Assembly: GCF_028743515.2 (NCBI RefSeq)
Contig: NZ_CP117969.2
Span: 2,079,501-2,143,500 of the forward strand
Direction of reading: 5' to 3'
DNA from: Imtechella halotolerans
Lineage (GTDB): Bacteria; Bacteroidota; Bacteroidia; Flavobacteriales; Flavobacteriaceae
Length of the DNA: 64,000 nt
Part shown: positions 35,620-43,949 of the stretch, piece after piece
Layout of the letters: each line of letters begins with the position of its first letter
How positions within the stretch are numbered: the stretch's first letter is position 1
Position numbers and translations under genes: made by a program
The notes under the pieces: model-generated
What the model was told of the DNA's origin: nothing
The model's input: the letters and a program-made list of their open reading frames with translations, nothing else
Database searches by the model: none

Positions 35620-38600
35620 ATTGCCGCTGGGCAAACCCACACTGTAAAAGGAACTGTTTCTGATGAGCAGACTGGCGAACTTATTCCTGGTGCGAATGTC
35701 CTTATTAAAGGAACTTCAAAAGGAGTTGCAACTGACTTCAATGGGATTTACAGTATCGCCGCCAATCCAAATGACATTTTAGTCATAAGCTACCTTGGCT
35801 ACAAAACAATTGAAGTGCCTATTAATGGAAAAAACATTATTGATATTTCTCTGGCAATAGATGCTTCACAACTTGACGAGATAGTTGTAGTAGCCTTCGG
35901 TACTCAGAAAAAGCAAAGTGTAGTTGGAGCGCAAGCCACTGTCAAACCTGCGGAACTCAAAACTCCCGTTAGAGACTTAACAACAGCAATTGCGGGTCGA
36001 CTTGCCGGTGTAGTGGCTACCCAAAGAGGTGGTGGCCCTGGAGCTGATGGGGCTAACCTCTTTATACGAGGTGTTTCTACTTTTGCATCAAGCCCTCAAG
36101 GACCATTATTGGTAGTAGACGGGGTGCCTGATAGAAGCATAAATAATATTGACCCTGAGGATGTTGAAAGCTTTACAGTACTTAAGGATGCAACAGCAAC
36201 AGCCGTTTATGGTACTCGAGGAGCCAATGGTGTTATATTAATTACCACTAAAAATGGTAGAGCAGGCAAGCCGGTTGTCAATATTGAAATGAATTCTGCG
36301 GTCACTAAATTCACTGCCCTACCCAAATTTATAGATGGACCTACCTTTATGACCCTGTACAATGAAGGGCTGACCATGAGAGGTCAGAACCCGACATTTT
36401 CCCAAGAACGAATTAATCTATCCGCTACAGGTGTAGATCCAGACTTATATCCCAATGTTAATTGGTATGACGTTTTATTTCACGATTTAGGAACTAACAA
36501 CCGATTAACGATTAACATTAGTGGAGGATCCGAAAAATCAACTTACTATATTTCAGCAGGTTATTTTGGAGAAACAGGCCTATTCAAAACTGGAAATGTT
36601 GAATCTTTCAATTCAGATTTAAAATTAGATCGCTTCAACTTTACTAGCAATGTAAATGTAAATGTAACTGAATCAACAAAACTAGATTTTGGAGTAAATG
36701 GCTACATTACAAACTATAACAGGCCATCAGCTGGGGTAGCAAATATTTTTAATCTAGCCACTTCAACTGCACCACATATCATCCCTGCACAATACAGTAA
36801 TGGACAATGGCCTCAACTTCAAGGAACATTGGCCAGCCCATATATGTATCTAACTCAATCGGGAGTAACTAATGAAACTAATAATGTAATACGATCAAAC
36901 CTTAGGGTAACTCAAGGATTAGACAAGCTAATTGATGGATTAAGTGCCACAGCAATGTTTGCGTTTGATGTGAATTCACTAAATGCCCTTACAAGAAGCC
37001 GCACACTTCCTACCTATTGGGCTACAGGCAGAGATGATGACGGAAATCTTATTACAGAAATATCAAGTACCGGTTCAGAAAACCTAAGCTTTGAATTAAA
37101 CAGGTTTGGAGACAGACGATTTTATATTGAATCCGCATTAAACTATAAAAAAATATTTGGGAAACATGATGTTTCTGGATTGTTACTCTTTAACCAATCT
37201 GATTATCGAGATGCTTCTAGCCGGGTTGAAACTTATACGGCAGCTATACCATATAGACAGCGTAATGTTGTTGGCCGCGTCAATTATGGTTTTCAAGGCA
37301 GATATTTTGCAGAAGCTAACTTTTCATATTCAGGTTCAGACAATTTTGTACCTAGTGAGAGATATGGTTTCTTTCCCTCATTCGGAGCAGGATGGGTGAT
37401 TTCACAAGAAGAATTTTTCAAACCACTTGAAGACATAGTATCTTTTTTTAAGGTAAGATATAGTTATGGCCATTCTGGAAATGCAAATATCACGGATCCA
37501 AACAACAGATTCTTATATCTGAGCACTATTGGAAATTCGGGAGAATACACTTTTGGAGCTCCAGGCTCCCAAAGAACCTATACCGGCTTTGGAGAAACTA
37601 GAATTGGTGGTAATGTGAGATGGGAAACTTCATATCGTCACAATTTAGGAGTTGAAATGAATTTCTTACGTGACAACTTGAAACTTATAGTTGAGTTATT
37701 CAAAGAAACAAGGGAGGATATACTTTTACGAGATTACACCATTCCTTATGTATCAGGATTCACAGTTGGGAACATACCTTTTAACAATGTTGGGGAAACT
37801 AAAAACAAGGGAATTGACATTACGTTAGATTACAATAAAGCCTGGACAGAAAAAAACTTCTTCCAACTTAGAGGAACTTTCAACTATAACAAAAATGAAG
37901 TGGTGAAGGATGGAAGTCCTGAGTGGAGATACCCATATCTAAACAGAACAGGACAACCAATAAGCCAAAGGTTTGGTTATATAGCTACCGGACTATTTGA
38001 AAGCGAAGAAGAAATAGAAAATGCAGCAATTCAATCTGGCGATGTCCGAGTAGGTGATATTCGATATAAAGACCTCAACGGGGATGGAATAATTAATAGC
38101 AACGACCAAACAGCTATTGGATATGGCAGTTTACCAAGAATAGTTTATGGAATTTCACTAGGTGGAGGATTTAAAGGGTTTGACGCAAGTTTATTCTTTC
38201 AAGGTGTAGCCCAAGTAGACTTTAACTACGCAGGAGGTTTTGGAACAACCCCATTCTCTCAGGGATCAAGTTATGGAAACATGTATTCTAATGTACTTAA
38301 CAGATGGACTCCCAACAATCCAAATCCACGTCCTTTTTATCCTAGATTATCTACCAATCAAACAGAAACAACTAACTATTACACCAGCACATGGTGGATA
38401 AAACCCGCAGATTACATTAGACTTAAACAAGCGGAAATAGGCTACACTTTAAACGGAGAGGAATACAATATAAATTCTTTTAAAAAACTTCGAATATTCC
38501 TAAGCGGAACTAATCTTTTAACATTCTCTAAATGGGACTTTTGGGATCCCGAATTAGGAGATGGAAGAGGCGCAAGCTATCCAAATATTAGCACATACAA

Positions 38601-38625
38601 CTTAGGTGTTAGAGTTACATTCTAA
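35572..38625 (+). CDS. susC: SusC/RagA-family TonB-dependent outer-membrane receptor (first copy)
   Basis: This 1017-residue glycan importer has a signal peptide (MKNYLLIIFSFFLFQQIAAG), a carboxypeptidase-regulatory-like domain (about 25-100; GTVSDEQTGELIPGANVLIK), and a TonB-box-like DEIVVVAFGTQKK. The plug domain follows (LFIRGVSTF, LLVVDGVPDRSINNIDPED, VYGTRGANGVILITTK), then the 22-strand barrel ending LGVRVTF. SusD follows after 11 bp. There is no N-terminal STN domain, so transduction to an anti-sigma factor is not expected; control probably lies in the upstream operator. The first about 120 residues are nearly the same as in the second SusC, while barrels diverge, implying different ligands. 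Confidence 0.95.
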   Translation: MKNYLLIIFSFFLFQQIAAGQTHTVKGTVSDEQTGELIPGANVLIKGTSKGVATDFNGIYSIAANPNDILVISYLGYKTIEVPINGKNIIDISLAIDASQLDEIVVVAFGTQKKQSVVGAQATVKPAELKTPVRDLTTAIAGRLAGVVATQRGGGPGADGANLFIRGVSTFASSPQGPLLVVDGVPDRSINNIDPEDVESFTVLKDATATAVYGTRGANGVILITTKNGRAGKPVVNIEMNSAVTKFTALPKFIDGPTFMTLYNEGLTMRGQNPTFSQERINLSATGVDPDLYPNVNWYDVLFHDLGTNNRLTINISGGSEKSTYYISAGYFGETGLFKTGNVESFNSDLKLDRFNFTSNVNVNVTESTKLDFGVNGYITNYNRPSAGVANIFNLATSTAPHIIPAQYSNGQWPQLQGTLASPYMYLTQSGVTNETNNVIRSNLRVTQGLDKLIDGLSATAMFAFDVNSLNALTRSRTLPTYWATGRDDDGNLITEISSTGSENLSFELNRFGDRRFYIESALNYKKIFGKHDVSGLLLFNQSDYRDASSRVETYTAAIPYRQRNVVGRVNYGFQGRYFAEANFSYSGSDNFVPSERYGFFPSFGAGWVISQEEFFKPLEDIVSFFKVRYSYGHSGNANITDPNNRFLYLSTIGNSGEYTFGAPGSQRTYTGFGETRIGGNVRWETSYRHNLGVEMNFLRDNLKLIVELFKETREDILLRDYTIPYVSGFTVGNIPFNNVGETKNKGIDITLDYNKAWTEKNFFQLRGTFNYNKNEVVKDGSPEWRYPYLNRTGQPISQRFGYIATGLFESEEEIENAAIQSGDVRVGDIRYKDLNGDGIINSNDQTAIGYGSLPRIVYGISLGGGFKGFDASLFFQGVAQVDFNYAGGFGTTPFSQGSSYGNMYSNVLNRWTPNNPNPRPFYPRLSTNQTETTNYYTSTWWIKPADYIRLKQAEIGYTLNGEEYNINSFKKLRIFLSGTNLLTFSKWDFWDPELGDGRGASYPNISTYNLGVRVTF

Positions 38626-38636
38626 AAAAGACAACC

Positions 38637-40463
38637 ATGAAAAGATCAATAAATAAATTAAAAAGATTATCGCTAGTAGTTCTTTTATCAACAAGCTTAT
38701 CAAACTGTAATGATGATTTTTTTGATTCGCAGCCAGATAATCTACTTTCAAAAGAAAGTATTTTCAAAAATAGACAACAAACCGAGCGTTGGTGGGCAGG
38801 CCTATTCTCTAATATTCAGGACATCTGGAATTATCCATACGGATATCAATATGGATTAATGAGTGATGAAATGGATGCCAGCAATTGGACGAATCCTTCC
38901 ATTAACTCAGGATCCATAAGCGCAGACAACTATTATTTCCCTTTTATAAACTACTATGAAAGGATACGTCTTTCAACCATTTTTATGGAGAATATAGATA
39001 AAAATGATGAAATTCTAGCCTTAAATAATGGTCCGGAAATCATTAGACAATACAAGGGAGAAGCGCAATTTCTAAGAGCTTATTATTATTGGATAATGAT
39101 GAAACATCTCGGCCCTGTTGCCATTCAACCCCTACAGTCAGGAAGTCCTGATGATTCATACCAAATTCCAAGAAGTACGTGGAGTGAATGTGTTGAATTT
39201 GTTCTTGCAGAAATGGCAGAGGCCAAACAAAATTTACCTACAGACTACTATCAAGGAGGAACCGCTGATATTGACGGCACTCAAGTTGGAAGAATTAACA
39301 AAATAATAGTTGAAGCTGTAGAATCACAAATTTTACTTTATAATGCAAGCCCTTTATTCAATGGAAATACTGAGTTAGCTGATTTCAGAAACTTTGACGG
39401 AACTCAGTTAATTCCACAATCATACGATAGCAACAAATGGGCTATTGCCGCCAGTGCAGCAAAAGAAGCAATAGATATCGCTGAAGCAAATGGCAAAGCA
39501 TTATACCATGATTCAAATTCTGACCCCTTTATTGCAGCCTATAATTCTGTTAAAAAACTGTATTGGGAGGGCTGGAACACAGAAGGCATTTGGTTAAGAC
39601 CCTCATCCCAAAACTATAGCTGGGAAATACATTCAGCCCCACGTTCAACTCAAAATACGGGATATAATGGTCTTGGCGTTGTTCAACGTTTGGTAGATGA
39701 CTTTAGAATGAATAATGGTGAATCAATTGAAGAGAGTACCACCTACACTGAAACTGGGTATGCTCCAAGTAATACACCTTATTATTCAGCTGGAACAAAC
39801 AATATGTATGTTGGGCGAGAACCTCGTTTTTACGCATGGATTAATTTTAATGGAGCAACCCACCCTAGTATTCCTCGGGCTAATCAACCCTATGTTCAGT
39901 TTTTTAGCACTGGTAATTCCGGAAAGGTGGGAGCACCAAGAGATTGGCCTAAAACAGGATATACAGTTCGTAAAAATGTACACCCATCATTTAGGTCAGA
40001 CCAAAATACATTTGGTCGTCCAGCGATGCTTATAAGGCTAGCCGAACTATATCTAAATTACGCCGAAGCACTAAACGAATCAAATCCGAGCCATTCAGAT
40101 GTTTTATTATATCTAAACAAAGTAAGAACTAGAGCAGGACTTCCTGAACTAAGTCCAGGCTTAAGTCAAGAGGAAATGCGTGAGCAAATTAGACATGAAA
40201 GAAGAATTGAATTTTGCTTTGAAGCGGGTCATAGATTTTTTGATGTCAGAAGATGGAAGATAGCAGACAAGCTAGGATCAGATCAAGGTGGCGCATTTTA
40301 CGGTATGAATATGAACGAAGGAACAGAATTATCAAGTGACGCATATCATACACGCGTATTAGCCTTCACTCGGGCTCAATGGCAAAGAAGATTTTATTTC
40401 TTCCCATATGGCCAGAATGAAATAGACAGAAACAAGGAACTTGTTCAATTCCCTGGGTACTAA
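38637..40463 (+). CDS. susD: SusD/RagB-family glycan-binding lipoprotein (first copy)
   Basis: This 608-residue surface lipoprotein has a lipobox cysteine in STSLSNCNDDF (about residue 22). The SusD N-terminal motif DFFDSQPDNLLSKESIF, a tetratricopeptide-like region with GEAQFLRAYYYWIMMKHLG, and the C-terminal family motifs LIRLAELYLNYAEALNE then RHERRIEFCFEAGHRFFDVR are present. It forms the lid of the SusC pore. It sits 11 bp after susC and 27 bp before a surface-binding lipoprotein gene. The specific glycan cannot be read from sequence. Confidence 0.95.
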   Translation: MKRSINKLKRLSLVVLLSTSLSNCNDDFFDSQPDNLLSKESIFKNRQQTERWWAGLFSNIQDIWNYPYGYQYGLMSDEMDASNWTNPSINSGSISADNYYFPFINYYERIRLSTIFMENIDKNDEILALNNGPEIIRQYKGEAQFLRAYYYWIMMKHLGPVAIQPLQSGSPDDSYQIPRSTWSECVEFVLAEMAEAKQNLPTDYYQGGTADIDGTQVGRINKIIVEAVESQILLYNASPLFNGNTELADFRNFDGTQLIPQSYDSNKWAIAASAAKEAIDIAEANGKALYHDSNSDPFIAAYNSVKKLYWEGWNTEGIWLRPSSQNYSWEIHSAPRSTQNTGYNGLGVVQRLVDDFRMNNGESIEESTTYTETGYAPSNTPYYSAGTNNMYVGREPRFYAWINFNGATHPSIPRANQPYVQFFSTGNSGKVGAPRDWPKTGYTVRKNVHPSFRSDQNTFGRPAMLIRLAELYLNYAEALNESNPSHSDVLLYLNKVRTRAGLPELSPGLSQEEMREQIRHERRIEFCFEAGHRFFDVRRWKIADKLGSDQGGAFYGMNMNEGTELSSDAYHTRVLAFTRAQWQRRFYFFPYGQNEIDRNKELVQFPGY

Positions 40464-40490
40464 GCATAATAACCATTTAAAACGTTAATC

Positions 40491-41513
40491 ATGAATTCAA
40501 AAAGAATTATTTACATACTACAACTCCTTTTTATTTTAGGAGCCTATAGCTGTGAGGACGAAACCCCACCTTATGAACTGCTTACGGACTCAAAAGAAGG
40601 AACAAATATCTTCCTTGCTAAAGCGAATTCCGGCATTGAAAAACTAACAATTTTTCCTGCAGATGAAAATGAAAGAACAACAACCATTGGGTCTGGCTAT
40701 GGGGGCCTGGGAATTCCCGCAAATGATATTGAAGTAACATTAAGTATTAACATTGAGGCACTGGATAGCATAAATAATGCAAGAATTTTGAATGGCAGTG
40801 AACCTTTTGAGTTATTCCCTGAAAACGCCTTTTCATTTGACAAAATGATTTTAACAATCAAAGCAGGAACTCTCTATTCCGACATTAGTACTCTGACTTA
40901 TTATCCAGCTAATTTTGATCAAGAAAAAGCTTATTTGCTTCCAGTTTCAATCTCCAATGCCTCTGGATTCCCAATAAGTAAAACTGCTAAAACAATTGTA
41001 TTTCAAGCTCCTAAAGGCCCTAAGTTAATAACCACACCTGTACCTCTAAATAAAAATGGGTGGCAAGTTATTGATTTCAGTTCTCAAGAAGATCTAGGTG
41101 AAGGATCTAATGGATTTGCCCGAAACGTAATTGACAATAATCCTGACAGCTATTGGCATTCATGCTGGTGGGCATGTGAATCCAATGAAACAACTGCTCA
41201 CCCACATTGGCTCACTATCGATATGAATAACCTAAACACAATTGACGGCATAAGATTTCACCAAAGACAATCTAATAGTAGAGCCGTGAAAGAAATTGAA
41301 ATTCTTCTAAGCGATGATAATTCAAGTTGGACAAGTATTGGAAACTATACTTTAGAGCAAAAAATAGCTCCACAAGATATATCATTTGACTCAAGTATGG
41401 AGGCTAGATACGTAAAGGTAATTGCCATTTCAGCTTGGGATGGTACTAATTTTGCTGCCATGGGAGAAATAAGCCCATATTCAGTTGAAGAAACCTATGT
41501 CTTTGAAGATTAA
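40491..41513 (+). CDS. Surface glycan-binding lipoprotein with DUF1735 and F5/8 type C domains
   Basis: This 340-residue lipoprotein has a lipobox in GAYSCEDE (Cys about 21). A DUF1735-like N-terminal beta-sandwich spans about 30-170. A C-terminal F5/8C (discoidin/CBM32-like) domain spans about 185-335: WQVIDFSSQEDLGEG, NVIDNNPDSYWHSCW, HPHWLTIDMN, ARYVKVIAISAWDG and FAAMGEISPY. CBM32-type domains often bind galactose or GalNAc. It follows susD in the same operon, the usual SusE-like position. The same F5/8C domain recurs at the end of the next gene. Confidence 0.88.
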   Translation: MNSKRIIYILQLLFILGAYSCEDETPPYELLTDSKEGTNIFLAKANSGIEKLTIFPADENERTTTIGSGYGGLGIPANDIEVTLSINIEALDSINNARILNGSEPFELFPENAFSFDKMILTIKAGTLYSDISTLTYYPANFDQEKAYLLPVSISNASGFPISKTAKTIVFQAPKGPKLITTPVPLNKNGWQVIDFSSQEDLGEGSNGFARNVIDNNPDSYWHSCWWACESNETTAHPHWLTIDMNNLNTIDGIRFHQRQSNSRAVKEIEILLSDDNSSWTSIGNYTLEQKIAPQDISFDSSMEARYVKVIAISAWDGTNFAAMGEISPYSVEETYVFED

Positions 41514-41525
41514 TAACATAACAAT

Positions 41526-41553
41526 ATAGTGGGAATGATATCATTCCCACTAT
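41526..41553 (+). terminator. 28-bp perfect palindrome after the first susCD operon
   Basis: ATAGTGGGAATGAT is followed by its exact complement, 12 bp after the lipoprotein stop codon. It would form a strong hairpin. No long U-tract follows, so it may be a processing or stability element rather than a full terminator. Confidence 0.7.
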
Positions 41554-41647
41554 TCATTTACACATCCAGTAATAACGAGACTTGATTTATTAGTATTATT
41601 TGGTAGTACAAAGATCTGGGCAAAAAACTTTATTAATATTTAAACTC

Positions 41648-43255
41648 ATGAAAAAACTACGCAATATTATTATCATCTTCTCAAGCACTATATTACTTAA
41701 TTGTTGCACCACTAACCAAACAGGAGAAGTAGATGATGAAAAAGAAAATTCTGGAGGGGAGTCTACTCAACTCGAATATTCCTCTGAGTACCAACATAAT
41801 CTAAATGTCATTTATTTTATTCCTTCTAATAGATCACCTAATCCAGATTACCATCTACGCCTAAGTAAAATTCTTCTAAACGGACAAAACTTTTTTAATA
41901 GTTGGATGAAGCACTGGGGATATGGAGATAGATCATTCGGTATACTTAAAAACCAAGACAAAAAACTTATTAAAATAATAAACATTTATGGAAAGTACCC
42001 AAATACGTATTACCCATATGAAGGAGGACATTCAAATATTAAAAAAGAAATAGATGCTTACTTTAGCGATAATCCTGAAGAAAGAACAAGCGAACACTAT
42101 TTAGTCATTTCCGCAGTAAACACAATAGACCCTAATGAGGTTCAAAATTCTGATGTTCCATTTTACGGGATTGGAGGTCGTTGGGCATACGCTTTAGACT
42201 ACCCAGGTATGAGCATTGAAAATCTAGGAGCATCTGGCACTACAGGTTTTGAAGCCACAAAATGGATTGGGGGACTACTTCACGAACTTGGCCATGGACT
42301 AAATTTACCACATTGTGGTGAGAAAGTTTCGGAAAAAAACAATCCATCATTCGGAACATCTTTAATGGGAGGAGGCAATTATACCTATGGAAAAACACCT
42401 ACATTTCTTGAGCATTCAAGTTGTGCAATTTTAAATAATGGACAACTCTTTACTAAAACACCCAAAAGCTTTTACACACCGAACGCCACAGCAAAAATCC
42501 TAAATATAAATGCGGATTCGGATAACACAAATATAAATATATCAGGAACCTTTCAATCAAATATCCCTGTGACAGATATTACATTTTATAACCGTCCTGA
42601 AAATAACACTGGTGGATATACTGCTATGACTTGGGTAGGAAAGCCATCAAACAACAATACTTTCTCCATTGAAATGCCTTTAGACGAATTTAGAGAAAAG
42701 GGTAATCTAAATTATGAATTCAGTATAATACTACATCATGAAAACGGTATGAATACATGGTCAAGTTATGGCTATAAATTTGAAAACGATTTACCAATAA
42801 TTAACTTCGGTGACCGAGATGAGTTCGACAAAAGCAATTGGCAAATAATCGATTTTAGTTCCGAAGAAATTTCCGGGGAAGGTAGCATTAATGGAAAAGC
42901 GATTAATTTAATTGATGGAGACATTGAAACTTATTGGCATTCACGTTGGACTAACAATCTAACTAATTACCCTCATCACTTTACCATAGACACCAATAAC
43001 TCCCTACATGCTTCTGGATTTAGTATAGCACAGCGAAATGGAGCAAGAAAAATAAAAAATTTTAAAATTGAAATAAGTAATAACAATACCGATTGGGAGC
43101 CAATATACAACGGAACATTAGCAAATGTACCAGGTAAACAGTACATTAAACTCCCTGAAACCACCTCTTTTCGTTATTTTAAGTTTACCGCAAAATCATC
43201 ATATGACCAATTAGAATTTGCAGCATTAGCAGAAATTGGCGTTTTCAAAGATTAA
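41648..43255 (+). CDS. Secreted metzincin-like zinc metallopeptidase with C-terminal F5/8 type C domain
   Basis: This 535-residue lipoprotein (start chosen at MKKLRNIIIIF; lipobox near LLNCCTT) has a peptidase domain at about 60-280. The zinc motif HELGHGLNLPH has His212, Glu213, His216 and His222, with Asn219 where metzincins usually have Gly. SLMGGGNY follows, with Met240 as a likely Met-turn. Middle beta-sandwich regions come next, then an F5/8C domain (about 395-535; WQIIDFSSEEISGEG, DGDIETYWHSRW, FRYFKFTAKSSYD). The glycan-binding tail and the GalNAc operon suggest a protease acting on O-glycosylated proteins. That substrate is inference. It has its own leader after the palindrome. Confidence 0.8.
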   Translation: MKKLRNIIIIFSSTILLNCCTTNQTGEVDDEKENSGGESTQLEYSSEYQHNLNVIYFIPSNRSPNPDYHLRLSKILLNGQNFFNSWMKHWGYGDRSFGILKNQDKKLIKIINIYGKYPNTYYPYEGGHSNIKKEIDAYFSDNPEERTSEHYLVISAVNTIDPNEVQNSDVPFYGIGGRWAYALDYPGMSIENLGASGTTGFEATKWIGGLLHELGHGLNLPHCGEKVSEKNNPSFGTSLMGGGNYTYGKTPTFLEHSSCAILNNGQLFTKTPKSFYTPNATAKILNINADSDNTNINISGTFQSNIPVTDITFYNRPENNTGGYTAMTWVGKPSNNNTFSIEMPLDEFREKGNLNYEFSIILHHENGMNTWSSYGYKFENDLPIINFGDRDEFDKSNWQIIDFSSEEISGEGSINGKAINLIDGDIETYWHSRWTNNLTNYPHHFTIDTNNSLHASGFSIAQRNGARKIKNFKIEISNNNTDWEPIYNGTLANVPGKQYIKLPETTSFRYFKFTAKSSYDQLEFAALAEIGVFKD

Positions 43256-43325
43256 ATCCAATCCTTCACTATTCAGTTATTCAATTTTAAAATTAATTAA
43301 TTCCCTTCATAATCAATTATGAAAG

Positions 43326-43365
43326 CAACAAGGAGAAACCTTCAATGAAGCGGTTCTCCTTGTTG
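43326..43365 (+). terminator. Hairpin after the metallopeptidase gene
   Basis: CAACAAGGAGAAACC and GGTTCTCCTTGTTG pair with one bulged A around an 11-nt loop. There is no clear U-run afterwards, so termination efficiency is uncertain. Confidence 0.65.
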
Positions 43366-43580
43366 AATTATAAGTAGCCAATTATTCTAACTTATAAAAG
43401 CCTTTACAGGTTTCAATTACACACCCATTTTTAGGAATATTTAATGCTATTATTTATCTATTGTCTAAAGGACCAAGAGAGATGTCCATCATAAAGTACT
43501 TTACATAGGCCTTAACTTAAACCATTCTTCAGACCTCCCAAATTAAAAAAAGTCAAGACCTTATAATTTGAAAAAAATAA

Positions 43581-43610
43581 TAATTCGAAACATAAAAATA
43601 TTTCGAAATA
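43581..43610. promoter_or_regulatory. Twin TTCGAAA operator, copy 2
   Basis: TTCGAAA occurs at 43584-43590 and 43602-43608, again exactly 18 bp apart, with CAT or TAC after the cores. The arrangement copies the operator before the first susC and lies about 294 bp before the second susC start. Confidence 0.6.
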
Positions 43611-43794
43611 CTATTTTTGAAATACTACTTATTTCATAAAACAACCTTTAAACCACCAATAATCATATTACACCCTATCTTTCAAGGGTTTAAATAAAAG
43701 GCGATATTTAATACCTTTAGTTTGATTTTAAAAAAGCAACATTATGAAAATATTATATTTTCTTAAAATTTTGTTTTATTCAAAAAAAAACTAT

Positions 43795-43830
43795 TTTAGC
43801 TAAAATTTTAAGAATATTTTATTTCGAATA
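43795..43830 (+). promoter_or_regulatory. Conserved susC upstream block 2, with TTTAGCTAAA palindrome
   Basis: This counterpart of 35465-35500 has TTTAGCTAAA followed by ATTTTAAGAATATTTTATT and CGA. Conservation here, in otherwise divergent AT-rich DNA, suggests function in initiation or leader RNA. Confidence 0.5.
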
Positions 43831-43874
43831 CTTTCTTATTTATATTAATAATTCTTAAAATTAGTATAGCATTA

Positions 43875-43949
43875 ACCAAATGTTTAATTAAAAACTGTTT
43901 TATGAAAAATTACCTACTGATTATTTTCAGTTTCTTTCTTTTTCAGCAA
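43875..43949 (+). repeat. 75-bp near-identical repeat spanning the susC start, copy 2
   Basis: This is the partner of 35545-35619, with one mismatch over 75 bp. Similarity continues more weakly through the first about 360 bp of the coding sequence and then drops. Confidence 0.9.

Larger units (their letters stand above)
43256..43901. promoter_or_regulatory. Long intergenic region before the second susC
   Basis: This 646-bp region has a hairpin near its left end (43326-43365), a stretch of about 190 bp with nothing recognisable, and then the twin TTCGAAA operator (43584-43608), the TTTAGCTAAA block and the shared susC leader. No coding sequence is seen. Confidence 0.55.

Noticed and set aside
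39715-40035. 106-codon ORF inside susD in another frame
   Set aside because: It is an overlapping frame with no start context and no domain; the susD frame is fully supported.
43365-43560. Possible small gene or RNA in the gap before the second susC
   Set aside because: No start/stop pair with coding character, no stable hairpin and no conserved counterpart before the first susC.
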